NCBI GenBank assembly: GCA_914767715.1 | Contig: OU612070.1 | Span: forward strand, 18,650,025 to 18,714,024 | From: Membranipora membranacea | Taxonomy: Eukaryota; Bryozoa; Gymnolaemata; Cheilostomatida; Membraniporidae | DNA length: 64,000 nucleotides | Reading direction: 5' to 3' | Shown here: piece by piece, positions 34,366-46,886 of the stretch | Position numbering within the stretch: the stretch's first letter is position 1 | Layout of the letters: each line of letters starts with the position of its first letter | Notes under the pieces: generated by a model | Told to the model about the DNA's origin: nothing | Database searches by the model: none | Seen by the model: only the letters and a program-made list of their open reading frames with translations | Program-made: the position numbers and the translations under genes

Positions 34366-36433
34366 GTTAAATTAAAGTTAAGTGTCCGCATCCTGATGTA
34401 GTTGGAGAGGGGCCGGTATTTATTTGTATATCATAATTTTTTTGTTATTTATTATCATTTTATATAAACATACATATTTTTAAAGGAGGAACCAGGTACC
34501 ATGAAGCCATCCATGTATTAAAATCCTGTTAAATACTGATCCATATTATTCAGATGGTCAGCAATGACACACTTAGCAATAACCATTATGGTGAAGAAGG
34601 GAGGTGTCTCCTCTTTGTCCAAGTGTAGACAACTATATAAAATACTATTTTAGTTATGTATAGATTTTACAGTGTGCCCTTATTTACTTATGCCATAAAT
34701 TATTGATTATTGCTCATTAACTGAATTCAACATCCTTCTTGCGAATCTAGAATAACTGTCTGAGAAGAAAGAGAGGAACCATTCAGTGACTCCCATTAGC
34801 TTTACCCCATGAGAGTGATCAGAGTTCAGTTTGTGCACACCTTAGATGAGTAAATATCAGCTAGAGTTTAGGCACACCAGTTTTGAAGTGATTCAATGTT
34901 ATTTAGCACCAGTTTTCATAGTATTTAGTTAAGATGGGATTTTTCAGCTATAATAAGTGTAGCTAGCCATCTCCGTACAATTCACAGCCAGCCCTTAAAA
35001 GCTTTCGGGATGGCGATCGCGGCGGTAGCCGTAGCCGTAGGCCTACGGCCGCGATCGCAAAATTTTCCTATTACAGACAACTTTTTCCTTGAGAGTAGAT
35101 CATCCAGTTATAATTCGGGATTGTTTCCTCTCTTGGGTTGGTCTCAAAAGGCAACATTATACGTATTTTTCAAAGGTGTCCAGAGATTGATTTTTGCTTC
35201 ATCTAAATGTAAGAGGAGATGCGATGATTTATTTTTATAAATTGATTTACTGTGTTATAAAATCGTAATATAATAACTATATTGTGACGTTTCTCCCACA
35301 ACAAAGCTTTATTTACAAAGAAGTTTTTTTTTCTTTGATTACACTACTGGTCATTTGGGTGTTTTGATATGAATTTAAAATCCAAAGCGTGTGGCTATTT
35401 GTGGAAATATGAATTCCAGTATAAAACTTTGTGTCAGGTTAAAGCTAAAAATCTGGCATCTTTTTAAAGATGCATTGGTTGACGTCCCAGTTACAACCTT
35501 CAAAAACTCAGGCAAGCTGCTCAACAAAGGTTTACAAGGGTAAACTATTCCCGATTCTGAGCATTCGGACCAATCGAAGATGAGAAATGCGTTCCGGCAA
35601 CCATACATAAATAGCCATACACTTGTTCAGTATCAGATATGTACCCCTCATCCATATAGTATCTATCATTTTTTAAGTGTGAATGTTCAGGAAGAATTTC
35701 ACACCTTGAGGGATATTCACACTCTGTGAATTCGGGTCTAAACATCACAATGGCGTTTTATTTTACAAAAATCTTAATCTTTTGTTTGAGAGCGACAATT
35801 TGCCAGGGCATATTTTCCTATCTGATGACACAATAAATGATAAATAAAACATTGCGCATTAATTCACCCATAAATTGTTAGTCACTGGCTCCATGATAGA
35901 CACACCACTGCTGATCTGCAGATAGTGGGTGTGATGGGTCACACATCAAACTTCTTAGGATTTCTCTTTCTGTAATCATGAGAGAAGGTGTGGACTCTTC
36001 TCTCATGATTACAGAAAGGGAAATCCTAAGAAATTTGTGTCTGCCATGCCAATGCCATCTGGAAAAATGTGCATGTCATCAGGGAGGTTGGGACACCCAT
36101 CCAGGCTCCATGTTGTCGTAACACCATTAGATGAGTACAATGTTACACCACTCAGTCAAATATCACGCATGGAAAAAATACTGAAAGCAGGTGGTGGTTA
36201 TATGACCGACCAGAATCTTAGACAATCGTGTCGGTAGTTCCATAACAAAAGTGGGTGAATACATTGAAATACCATGCCCAAGCATATAAGCTTTAGATGT
36301 ACTGTTTGAGAGTAATGTGGTGTAGGCGCTGATCAAATAATTCAAAGCAGAAGGTGATCACTGGCCAGTTCCGAATTTAGAGTGGTATGAGTGTCGAAAA
36401 TCAGTATGGGTGTAACTCAGTTTATTTTCATAG
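34366..36433. other. Non-coding region with decayed GT31-locus duplicate sequence
   Basis: No gene. From about 35390 the sequence matches other parts of the cluster. About 35390-35640 resembles 41820-42010. About 35740-35930 resembles the third intron of the intact GT31 gene at 38797-38950 (shared CTAAACATCACAATGG). About 36030-36433 resembles 39460-39816. This is duplicate intron DNA leading to the orphan exon at 36434. A perfect GCGATCGC-containing palindrome lies at 35013-35058. Confidence 0.55.
35941..36040. repeat. Long inverted repeat, arms about 45 bp
   Basis: The left arm contains CTTCTTAGGATTTCTCTTTC and TGTAATCATGAGAGAAG. After a spacer of about 8 bp the inverse follows with few mismatches. 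The corresponding place in the downstream duplicate is interrupted by a SINE fragment and a foldback element (39007-39205). Confidence 0.75.
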
Positions 36434-36750
36434 GAAAGTTCTTGAACAACAGAGTAGTGAGAAACAAATACAAAAAGTGGATAGTATCTCGAGAGGCGTG
36501 GCCTTATGATATCTACCCAACATGGTTTCAAGGCTTAGTGTATTTCCTCAATCCTAGATTTGCAGGAGAACTTTATCAACAGGCTATACGTATCCACTAT
36601 CTGCACGTCGATGATGTATTTGTTTGGATCACTGTGAACAGGACACATTCTCTTAAAACTGGTATTGTTATGAAACGAAATGATAGCAGCGCTTCATCAC
36701 AAATCCAAGTTTGTTCATTGAATGGGAACGTGAACATACAAGAAATGTGA
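36434..36750 (+). pseudogene. Orphan terminal exon of a GT31 paralogue
   Basis: Paralogue of the last exon of the intact GT31 gene (39817-40202), preceded by the same type of acceptor (TTTCATAG). It keeps KFLNNRVVR, REAWPYD, YPTWFQGLVYFLNPR and HYLHVDDVF, then loses alignment after VMKRND and stops 23 codons later. Matching exons 1-3 were not found upstream, and it precedes exon 1 of the intact gene, so it cannot be its last exon. One difference is VDDVFVWI where the intact gene has VDDVFIGI, replacing the conserved Gly. It most likely survives from a partial tandem duplication. Confidence 0.7.
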
Positions 36751-36938
36751 GTATTGTTGAAGTAAACTACATTATGACACACTAAGATCATCTTTTGATT
36801 TGTTTTCTATTTTTCATTCAAGTGAGGTATAACAACTATACCTCATTTGAATAAAAAAATGAACCAACACAAAAGAAGATGATTATTATCAAACATTCCC
36901 AAAGTTAGGGATACTGTTAATAGAATAACTGAGATAGG

Positions 36939-39900
36939 ATGACCAGTAGGATGACCAGTAGGATGTCTCCTCCGCTCTGGCTTTTATTGCTAGTCCTACA
37001 ATTAATTGCTGCAGTGCCAGTAGTTGCCACCCAGAAACCTGATTCTGACCAACACTACAACACAACAACAACAACAACAACTACGCAAGTGGCAGCATCA
37101 ACCAAAACCAGCTCAGCAAAAAACTCATTGGATGGTGAAAATGAAATAATTAATCCGTATCCGTACCGGTTTATATTACAAGCGACACCATGCGATAAAA
37201 CTCTGGAACTGCTCGTCATTGTCCATTCGTCCACTAAGGTATGATTGTGTTGATCAGTGCAAATTAATCTTTTTGTGTCTTTGCCTTGTCCTGATGGCTG
37301 CATATCAATAAGAAACTAAAAATGATGATGAGCCAGGTGTCACAAGGTTTGGGCTGCAACACCTCTCTAGTTGACATTTTGGGGACTAGAACCTGTGTCA
37401 AGGCGGGAAGGAGCTCATATTATCAGCTGAGCTACCTCAAACTCCTATCTATCTAATGTATGTTTGTGGCACTTCTGGTCTGGCTGGTACGTAATAGCTG
37501 GAATAAGTTCAATCCTGCATTCCTGTTGCTCCCTTCCACTGGTCACTGGTCACTGGCCACTAGTCACTGGCCATTGGCCACTGGTCACTGGTCACTGGTC
37601 ACTGGTCACTGGTCACTGGTCATGCCGCAGGTAAAGGCCTACAGCGTGTCCAGTGACCACCAATGCAGGCATATGGACCAAAATTGGTCTACATAATAGC
37701 TGTTACTTTCGTACTGCACATGTGTGAATCAAAATAACTGTCAGCTCTGCAAACAATAAAAATGGGATCATCATGTGGATCTCTTAACCACCGCTATATG
37801 TAATAACATATTTTTTGAATTAATTCCATTTATTTCCACTGGTAATGAGACTGTATTTAGAGCTATTACACTGAAACTATATCGGGGTGTTTTTATTTTG
37901 TAGGGTCCATACACCAGAAGACGAAAACTGCTGCGCAACACATGGCTTAGTCCTGGGTACTTAGAGAACAAACTTGGCCTTGTTAGCAAAGTTCTCTTCT
38001 TTATGGGGAAGTCAGCCAATGAGAACGATCAGAAATTGATTGAGTACGAAAGTGAGCATTACGGTGACATCGTCCAGTCAAGTTTCACAGACTCCTATGA
38101 AAACAACACATACAAAGCCATGTCCTATCTACTGTAAGTGTTCTATATCTGACTCTTCAATCATCACAGTTTTGCAGACCAGATTTGATTTGTATGATTT
38201 GTCTAATTTTACCGTGGGGGGATCTTGGACAAGGGGGGTTCGTTTCAAGATTTTGGGGGCTCCGACTACTAGGTTTTAAATTTAGTCTCAAGTGGATGCT
38301 TTCTGATTACAGATGGACTTCTGAGTACTGTTCCAATGCATCCATCTTGATGAAAATAGATGACGACATCTTACTACAGCCGAAGGCATTATCTGCCTTG
38401 AGAGAAAAAATGCAGAGCTGGAGCAAGCTCACAGTTCCGTTTTACATTGGTAGGTGTCAGTGTGATTATTCCACTCCTCCTGTTGTTAGGCCCGTAGTTC
38501 TAGGGGAGGCAGGGACGCTCTGCCTCCCCTAGAATGCTGAATAGACTAGCCTAAAAATGCTAAAGTTGAATAATCCATGTCAGAATCAGCTCATTTGGGA
38601 CTTGTTTCCTATTTTTATTATTTCAAAACACATTGGAGGCTGGGCACTGGGACTCAAGAGGAGTATTTGCGCCTCCCCTACCAATTTTTTCTAAACTATG
38701 GCCCTGGTAATTACTGGTTGTTTGGGTGCAAATGTCTAGGAAAGACTTTCACATCTGGAAGGATATTCACACTCTATATCGAGGTTTCTCTGTGAGTTTG
38801 AGTCTAAACATCACAATGGTGTTATTTATTACAAAAAACCCAATCTTTTGTCTGAGAGCAAAGATTTTACCAAGGCATATTTTTCCTTTTGTTGGCACAA
38901 AAAATGATAAATAAAGCTGTGCATTATTCTCCCATAAATTGATATCTGATCTGATCTCCAGATGGTGGTTATGATAGGTCACGCAAGAAAGGTCTTTAGA
39001 TTTCCCCAATAAAGGGATTCAGGAGTGGTCTATGAGGACCAGGTTCAATTCCCGGCGCCGGCAGTCATTTCTGATTTGGTACTGGCACACCAATCATCCT
39101 AGCCAGGTCCTTGCTAGACCAAGTTTGGTCCATTTGCCTGCATTCTGAGTGGCTCCCAATGGAAGGGAGCAACAGGAATGCAGGCAATTGGAACAAACTT
39201 GTTCTAGGTCCTTGCGGAACGGAACTCAAAATACCGGAGGTTCACTGTGTGTTTGCATGCCCCCACGCCTGCCACACTCTGCCTCTTCAATACAAAGAGT
39301 AGCTGGATTCTTCGGCTGGCATTGGTATAGGGCTTGTGCGGCATGAGTATGGGTCCCAGTTCCTGTACACAAGAGAGGATAACTCTCTCTTCCCAATAAA
39401 GTGCAATATCTCACAATGAATTTGTAATCATGTGAGAAAGTTTCTGACGTTTCTCCCAGCCCTTTGCGTTTGCAATGCCAATGCCATCTGGGAAAATATG
39501 TGTGCTTGTCATTACACCAATGGATTTATTCAAAGTTGCATCACTTGGCCAAAGGTTATCCATAGGAAAAACTTCTGAAAACAACAGTGAAGGTTACTTC
39601 TACTGACCAGAAACACAGACAATCATGTTCCTTAACAACAGTTGATGAAGAGAGTGAATGCCAAGCCAAAATATAAGCTATTGATGAACTGTTTGAGAGT
39701 AATTTAGGCACTGATCAACATAATTCAAAGCAGAAGGCGATCACCAGCTGGTTTCAGATTTTGAATGGAATGAGTGTCTGAAATCAGTATGGGTGTAACT
39801 CAGTTTATTTTGTTAGGAAAGTTCCTGAATAACAGAGTAGTGAGAAGTGGATACCCAAAGTGGATAGTACCTCGAGAGGCGTGGCCTTATGATACCTACC

Positions 39901-40202
39901 CAACATGGTTTCAAGGCTTAGTGTATTTCCTCAATCCAAGATGTGCAGGAGAACTTTATCAACAAGCTATGCGTATCCACTATCTGCACGTCGATGACGT
40001 ATTTATTGGGATCACTGTGAACAGGACACATTCTTTTAAAAGTGGTATTGTTATGAAGCAGAATGACATCAGCGCTTACTCCAACATCCAGAAATTATGG
40101 AATGAAGGCATTATCCCATTTTTACATGTACCAGATATTAGATTATATATGAAATGGACTGGAATATATACTGATACTCAAACAAATGTAAAGTACTCTT
40201 AA
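36939..40202 (+). CDS. GT31 beta-1,3-galactosyltransferase-like enzyme, 350 aa, 4 exons
   Basis: Predicted Golgi type II enzyme adding galactose or GlcNAc in beta-1,3 linkage; exact donor and acceptor unknown. Exons 36939-37238, 37904-38133, 38313-38449 and 39817-40202 have GT/AG borders and fitting phases and sum to 1053 nt. A hydrophobic anchor or signal lies at about residues 9-27, then a Thr/Ser-rich stem whose Thr run is encoded by an ACA microsatellite. GT31 motifs follow: RRRKLLRNTW at 105-114, EHYGDIVQSSFTDSYENNTYK, KIDDDI with the metal-binding DDD at 193-195, YPTWFQGLVYFLNP, and VDDVFIG at 281-287, where families usually have EDV. Three in-frame ATGs come from a short repeat around 36939; the first is used. 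An AATAAA at 40484-40489 could end the transcript. Intron 3 contains a SINE fragment and a foldback element. Confidence 0.88.
37320..37442 (-). repeat. tRNA-derived SINE fragment
   Basis: On the minus strand, GGTAGCTCAGCTGATAATAT resembles a pol III A box, and GGTTCTAGTCCCC about 55 bases on resembles a B box. No acceptor stem closes it, so it is a SINE head rather than a tRNA gene. Confidence 0.5.
37501..37692. mobile_element. TAGAMCAAGTTT-family foldback element with 7-bp tandem array in its loop
   Basis: It lies in GT31 intron 1. The arms carry GCATTCCTGTTGCTCCCTTC and AATGCAGGCATATGGACCAA, ending TTGGTCTAC. The repeats GTAATAGCTG (37491-37500) and ATAATAGCTG (37693-37702) flank it as 10-bp target duplications. 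The loop contains about ten units of CACTGGT-like sequence (about 37541-37620). Confidence 0.75.
39007..39060 (+). repeat. tRNA-derived SINE fragment (B-box end)
   Basis: GGTTCAATTCCCGGCGCCGG is a B-box-like motif followed by SINE-type tail sequence. The A-box end is lost or diverged. It lies in GT31 intron 3, in a position where the upstream duplicate has no insertion. Confidence 0.4.
39115..39205. mobile_element. TAGAMCAAGTTT-family foldback MITE with perfect 10-bp target duplication
   Basis: The element starts TAGACCAAGTTTGGTCC and ends CAAACTTGTTCT. Its arms are inverse to one another with almost no loop. AGGTCCTTGC occurs exactly on both sides (39105-39114 and 39206-39215). It lies in GT31 intron 3, a recent-looking insertion. 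Confidence 0.85.
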
Positions 40203-42865
40203 TCACTGTTAATTGTGACATGACAATAATTTTCCTTTAAAGCATAAACAAACGGTTGAACAATAACAGTTTTGTAGAACCAGTACTGCTTCATATATTA
40301 TAGCTATATAGAAAAACCAGCCCAAATATACCTAATACTTCTACAAATTGTATTACGGCTCACACTCTTTCCTTAGTCTTCAGAATTGCAAATATACTTT
40401 ATTATTATTAAATCTTACTGAATTTTGCATAACATAAATTACTTACTATATTTTGATTACAATCAGCTGCTACTAAACATAGAAATAAAGCATTCTAAAC
40501 AAATAAAAACATCCTTCAAACTGACATTGGTTTCTATATCTTAAATCTTTTTATCGACAGCCTTGCAAACAATGCAGCATAATAGAAATTACAATCGATT
40601 GTTTCAACATCACTGATTTGCCTCACTTGATTGATATAGGTCAGAGGATAAATTTAGTTACATATAAGCATATTGGTAGGTTGAAATATTGTTGTTTCCT
40701 GTGCGTCAGCGGATTGCGTTGTCTTGAAGCATCAATAGTGAGCATATTTTAGACATCACACTTCCAATTGATTATGAAAGAGAATAAAAGGCCCAACTGA
40801 ATTTACACAATCTCAGTTGCTTGCACAGCTGATGATGACGTGCAGTAGGCCTTGATGTAGATCAAGTTCAATCCATTTGCCTGCATTCCGGCTTCGTCCC
40901 TTCCACTGGTCACGCCGCCTATGCCTGCGGCGTGACCAGTGGGAGAGGGAGCATCTCCGAATGCAGGATGGGAACATCTGATAGTTATTAGTAAAAGCTT
41001 TACAAAGATGTTTGATACAATTGAAATTCCTTTGCTATTATTTCGCAATCACACCAACTTTGCCAGCTCATCATATATATATATTAAGAAAAATAAAACA
41101 GGGTGTGGTGGGAGTGGTTGGATTTGTGCTCCTCAATCTGAGATTTGCACATTCAAATTCCAGTCCCTTTCCATGCTGTTAATGGAGGTGAGCTCTATAA
41201 CCCTAGCATGCCCACCTCTACTTTGTATGGGGGTGCGCTAAATAGGTGCGATGAATCTTATTCTTTGATTCTTCGATTCTTATTTGCCCATAAATGGACA
41301 TTGAAAAACAATAAAGTTTACATAATATGAATATATATATATATCAAAGAAAAATATAGTAGGAACACGATTCTGCCCGTTTAACCAATTATAGTCCATC
41401 TGTTTGCATTTGCTCCTTTTTGGCAGACTGTGTAACACAGAGAATTGAACAATTACCTAAACAACCCACAAATACAGCTTGTGAATGGCATTGGGCAAAA
41501 ACTTCTGCCCATCTGACGCAATCAACAACATATATATACGTGTAGGCCTATAAACTATATATCCGGAGTGTCTGGACACTACTGTTTGATCAAAGAACAG
41601 CATATTGAGCTTCAATAAAAAAAACCTTTTGCAATTTTTGCTGTTTTGGGACAAAATGTCTTGAAAGATAAAAGCCCCTGCATGCTAGCTAATGTTGTGA
41701 GAAGATCACAGGAAAGGAAATACTGTAGACCTTGACATGAATTCATGGATAAGTGGTAAAATACACAGCTTAGTTAGTGGAGAAAATATATCAGTATATA
41801 AATTTGTGTCAGTAATCGGATCTAGCTAAAATTCTGGCAGCATTGACTGACGTTCAAGTAACAACCTATGAGAACGCAGGCAAGCTAACTTGACAAAATT
41901 AATGTTTACAAGGGGTTGGTCGTAGCATTACTTAACTTTTTGACCAATTACAGATGAAAAATTGCCTCAAGCAATCATACATAAATTGCCATATGCTTGT
42001 TCAGGGTCAGATATGTTCCTCTAATCCATGAATATAAATATCAGTGATTGTAGACCTCTCCAACACAAAAGAATGTCAGTCTCAGCAATAAAGTTTCTGC
42101 TGCCATAATATTCTCAATCCTAGCGAAGGAACAACTGCTACCAGTTTGTTAACATTATTTCAGACATCAGCTAGAGACAACATCAAGGTCTGTTGATAAC
42201 CTATGGTCTCTGAGGCTGTTAATAAATTTAATGCTGTCAAAATGTTTTATCCGATTTCCTGACCATCCATAGTCTTTGTTTCATTATGTAAATATGTAAA
42301 CAGCCCACTCACCAGAAGTGATGGAGCGCTGAGTGTGGATTTTATGGAGATTGGAGATTTACTCAAATTTAGACTTAATCACTGACATCAATATTTGTAT
42401 TAGATTTGTATTTGTATTAGATTTCCTGTGATTAAGGTGATTATGTCGTATCATAATCATATCCCATCAGCAGTCTGATATCAGAGCCGTAGTTTTATAA
42501 TGCTATAATCGAATATTCCATGTCTGAATCAGCTCCTTTGTGGGATTTGCTATTTATATCATTTAAACGCTTCAGATTATATAGGGGCTTACAATATCCA
42601 ACCTGGGGCCACTTCACACCCTTAAAGTTTTAACGCTTCCCCTACCATTTTTCCTAACCTCCGGCTGTGTCAGATGACACAGTTCTAATATCCAGTGTCA
42701 ATTTGTCAATGCTTTACACAGGAACTACATTGATTGGTTTACTTCCAAAGCTCAAATATATAATAAGAGGTTTGATCACGGCCTAGTTTCAGATCTAGTT
42801 TTTACCAGAGGGAGTAAGGTCGTTTTTTTCAGCATTTTGTGAATAACCACCTCATTTTTTGAAAA
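40203..42865. other. Intergenic region with decayed duplicate fragments of the GT31 locus
   Basis: No exon found. About 41820-42010 matches 35390-35640 (shared TGACGT..AAGTTACAACC-like, CAGGCAAGCT and GTTTACAAGGG blocks). About 42480-42560 matches 38480-38620 (shared ATTCCATGTC and GAATCAGCTC blocks). These look like remains of a third GT31 unit without preserved coding exons. An AT dinucleotide run lies near 41330. Confidence 0.5.
40858..40970. mobile_element. TAGAMCAAGTTT-family foldback element, right end truncated
   Basis: The left arm TAGATCAAGTTCAATCC through CACTGGTCACGCCGC is followed at once by the inverse GCGGCGTGACCAGTGG through GAATGCAGG. The outer right terminus is missing and no target duplication is visible. 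Confidence 0.65.
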
Positions 42866-43150
42866 ATGAGAGATATGCTCTGGGTAAAGGATTCGCTTTG
42901 TATGGAAAAGGCATTGCTTCTACTGTCGGCGTTATACATACAACACCATCAAGGTAAAACAGATATAAACATGCATTATTATATTTATATTTCCTAAGTA
43001 AAATGTTTTATTGAAATCCAGGGATGTTTCCAAAACAGTTACATTAATTAATGGTGGATTGGAATGTGCTGTGGGATGAGAGAACACAACTCGTAGTAGT
43101 GAATGGCGGGCTATCTAATTAGCGCCATCGACCCATTCTTTTTTTGGGGG

Positions 43151-43300
43151 TGGTGAGATGGCGCAATCGGTTAGCGCGCTTGCTATTCACTGCCAGGCGA
43201 TTAGTGCCGCAGGAGTTGTGGGTTCGAGTCCCATTGGGGGAGCTTTCATTGTTCATTGTTTCAGCCCCCAGCACCCTCGGGTGTATACCTCTCGATTAAC
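43151..43300 (+). repeat. tRNA-derived SINE
   Basis: GATGGCGCAATCGGTTAGCG is an A-box-like and GGTTCGAGTCCC (43221-43232) a B-box-like pol III promoter element, about 60 bases apart. The first and last bases do not pair as an acceptor stem. The downstream tail recurs at 48602-48725, marking a SINE family. It is in copy C intron 1. Confidence 0.7.
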
Positions 43301-46300
43301 AATATTAGATGATAGATTCACCCATGTGTTGATGAGTTATAAAAAAAACTTCATAAAGTCATCAAACAAAATAGCGATATCTCCTAAAAAATATCAAATA
43401 AAGTCATCAAAAAAAGAGACACAAATGCTGAATTCAGATTCCTTTCGCGCATTGAATGTAAAGGAGAAATGATGAAATATTGTTCTTTCTCAGACTGATT
43501 TTATTTTTTGCTTATCAAGGTGCGATTGTACAAGTTTACACGCAAGAGAGAAGAACCGACACTGCACTCTATGCCACAGGCTTACCGGGACTGGATGAGT
43601 TCACCATTAGCATGTGGTACTATGGCGTGCCTGATGATGATAATAGGACAGACGACTATATAATCAGTCTTGCCACATCATGTAAGTAAACTTCCCAACG
43701 AGGGTTAGCGATCATTGTGATGAAAAGGCTGCTGTGCAGATAGAAATTAAACCTTATATAACTTAAAATTGATAAATATCTCACTACTTTCTTTGCAACC
43801 AACCTTTTAACATCCAATTGATCTGGAACTACAAAATCTTGGCAATTCATTTTGTTAAAAGCACTTGACTTGGTGTCCCATTATTTTCAATGTCGAATAT
43901 GTTTGGTATTAGTTTGTCGTTTGTTTGTAGACACACACAACGAGATGAATATAGGCTTTGATGTAGATGGTCGAATACCCTCAACGTGAGAGCTCAGAAG
44001 ATTAAACTAACTATAGAGTCGTTAGAATCATTGGATCAGAGGCTGTTTGAATGGAACCAACACTGCTTTACTTGGAGAGCCGACGGCCAGTTCAAAGTAA
44101 GTCAATTCTTCTTCACCAAACAGTAGGTAGTTTTCCCCCAGCCGGAGGCAAAAGTCTTTGTGGCTCAGACTAGGAGTTTCTCTATGCTAATCTATTCTTT
44201 CCGAAGGCAAGCCAGCTAAGGTGATTGATCTAGGCCAGTTTCACATGGCAAATCAATATTTAATCCAGGCAGCTTCCTATCAATTGTCTGGAGCTTATAG
44301 AACTTGTTGGGCTGTGTCAACAGAAAACTTGATCCGATTGACATCAGCTCTGTTGCCTTTAACGTCAGTCCCTATATCAAATATCACAAACGGATTAAAG
44401 GATGTCAACTTTTTTTGTGAATATAAAAAAGCTCGGGGATCGATGAGTTATTTGCGGTGCATATTCAATTCAGTAATATATCTGGCTTTTAAAGGGCAAC
44501 CGCCAAGGTTTCAAACAAGTTCTAATCGATTGATAGCAGATTGCACTTTCTGCATTGGGATAAATAAAAAATCTAATTCAGATGATTATTCCCAGCCAGA
44601 ATCCTTGTGAAACAATTCATCGATCAGGTACTCAAACTCAGCTAAAATAGAATACCACAGAGCAGTTTCCTGTTCCTGTTATTATTTAGCCTGTGCTCTA
44701 TCATTATTACAATAATGTCTTGGAACCTCCCCTAAACTGAAGTGTTACCCAGCTTAGAGTCAGCAACTATTTAGAGTTTTGCATCGCGTCATGCACAAAG
44801 CTGATGCTGCCTATCACATTATTTACTACCCACCAATGCATTGCTACGAAACCTTGGTTGCCCTTTAATGACACTTTTCTGAAAACCATGCAATACATCA
44901 TCAATGATTTGTTACTGATCACCAAACGACAGTAATTAAAAGTCTATTTAGCCATATTTCACAGCCTATTGCAAGAGGCAAGATTATTAATGATTTAATG
45001 ATTTGTTATATAGCTGAATTCTGTTGATAAGAATTAGTGTTCATAATTATTGTGTTCCTGCACTTTTTCATATTTAGTATTTTTGTATAGAAAGTAGAAA
45101 CAAAATTTAGGTTATCACTATCCATGCACACTGTCAAATATCACTGGGGTAGGCCATGTGTAGCTAAAATGATTTGCAATAGTTATTATTTACTGAGAAA
45201 AATTGAATAAATGTAATTAGTGACCATTTGTTGGTAGTGGTAATTTATTGATGAGAGTACCACCTATGAGTTCAATGCCATCCTAACAAATTGTATACAG
45301 ACTCGAGATAATTGACCTGGAGAGTGATGGAAGAAAGCAAATCTTACCTAAATTCACTCTTTAATCAATTTGATGAAAACAGAACATTATGAGATTGTAT
45401 TATCATATCGACCTCTCGTCTCCTCAGTCCTATCCAATATAAAAATAAATCAAAATTAAATTTTTTGCAGTGGTACACTTCAAATCCAGGTAATACCTTT
45501 GAGTTGTGGAAGTCCGGTGATGTCAGCTTCAGGGCTATCAGAGCTAACGGCTCCCTGACAGTGCTACAAGAACAGGATGATATGGGTGAGTCTTCTTGAA
45601 TATAAATTTGTTGAATTCTTATTTAAACTATTTTGATAACCAAAAAACTTCAGGATAATACATGCAAAATACATTTTTTATTAGTCATTCTTTATAGACC
45701 TCTTTTCCTCGTGGTATCTGTCACAAGCAGTTTGAATAATCAGACGATTTGAGATCTATGTAAGTTTAAGTACTACAGTTCAAACCACTATTGGGCAGGC
45801 TACTACCACTGATATAGCATGGGGGACTTTTACGGTGGCAAAGCTGTCCATAAATACTGATAATTTGGTACATAGAACGATTTTTTTGTCAGCTGTCACT
45901 AAGTGTCTTTATCAAAAGTACAACCTAGCCTGGGCAGGCTGTCGGCCGACCCTCCCCACCCACCCCCGACAGCCTGCCCAGGCTAAGTACAACCCTTCAA
46001 CCACTGTCCCAATCTAGCAGGAATGCTACACAGAGGTGCGGTGGTTGGCTACAGCCCTCTTATACATGTACAATGTACTGTACCATGCAGAGGGCACTTT
46101 ACCTTAATACACAATGATGTTGCTCATAGGGACTGTAATAGGTTAGGATTCAATGGGTATAGAGGCTAACATGCGATCCATCCGGCAGGATAAGCATGCG
46201 AGTGAATTTCTCTACCTAGAATTTGAATTAGATTATCAAATTTTTTAATGAACTGCTAACAACTTGCGGAGAGATTATATGAAAGTTTATTTGGCTTGTA

Positions 46301-46816
46301 CATTACAGTCACCCCAGTTTATTGGCTTTTGTCCGTGGGTGGTCTATAAGTGCTAAACATTAATGGGGGTTGCTTATTGTGTTCAACCATAGACAACGAA
46401 TGGAACTACAAGTGAGCAATTGACCAAAGTTTTGTGGTTCTTTTTTAGTGGGCGGCTTTGCACAACGACAAACACTGGAAGGCAGAGTGGCACTCTTTAA
46501 CATGTGGAGCTATGAGCAAACCTTGGACCAAATAAGAACAATAAGTTGTGCCTCACGGGGAGACATATTGTCAATGGACAGCATGGCTATACTGGGCCCT
46601 GCAAACTACACCTGGGAAGATATTCCGTGTGACACAGGTTTGAAAATGATCAAATTTCAAAGCTTTCAAAGAAAAACCTGATGGCAAAAAACGGGACAAT
46701 TCCCGGTCTCGCAGGACTTGTCTCCTCGGGACAGTATCTCATCCTGTCGAGACACACAACTCTTAACACAAGCCGGGACAACTAGCATTGTATATGGTAG
46801 GAGCTGGTCAAAATTT

Positions 46817-46886
46817 TGCCTTCACCGAGACTCGAACCAGTGATCTAATGATCAGAATTCCACGCTCTTACCCACTACGCCACGGA
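46817..46886 (-). repeat. tRNA-like SINE head in copy C intron 5
   Basis: On the minus strand, GTGGCGTAGTGGGTAAGAGC (A box) and GGTTCGAGTCTCGG (B box) are spaced as in a tRNA. The ends do not form an acceptor stem, so I call it SINE-derived. A diverged tRNA pseudogene is the alternative. Confidence 0.5.

Noticed and set aside
35010-35240. Open frame starting AIAAVAVAVGLRP
   Set aside because: The start is translated from a GC-rich palindrome (GCGATCGC arms), and the remainder has no splice signals or family resemblance.
43151-43245. Possible true tRNA gene
   Set aside because: A and B boxes are present, but no acceptor stem forms and the downstream tail is shared with another locus, so it is a SINE. 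The same reasoning applies at 46817 and 61907.
43158-43472. 104-codon open frame
   Set aside because: It overlaps the tRNA-derived SINE and its tail, so it is a chance frame.
44221-44610. 129-codon plus-strand open frame
   Set aside because: It lies wholly inside intron 3 of pentraxin copy C, shows no recognisable domain and has no supporting signals.
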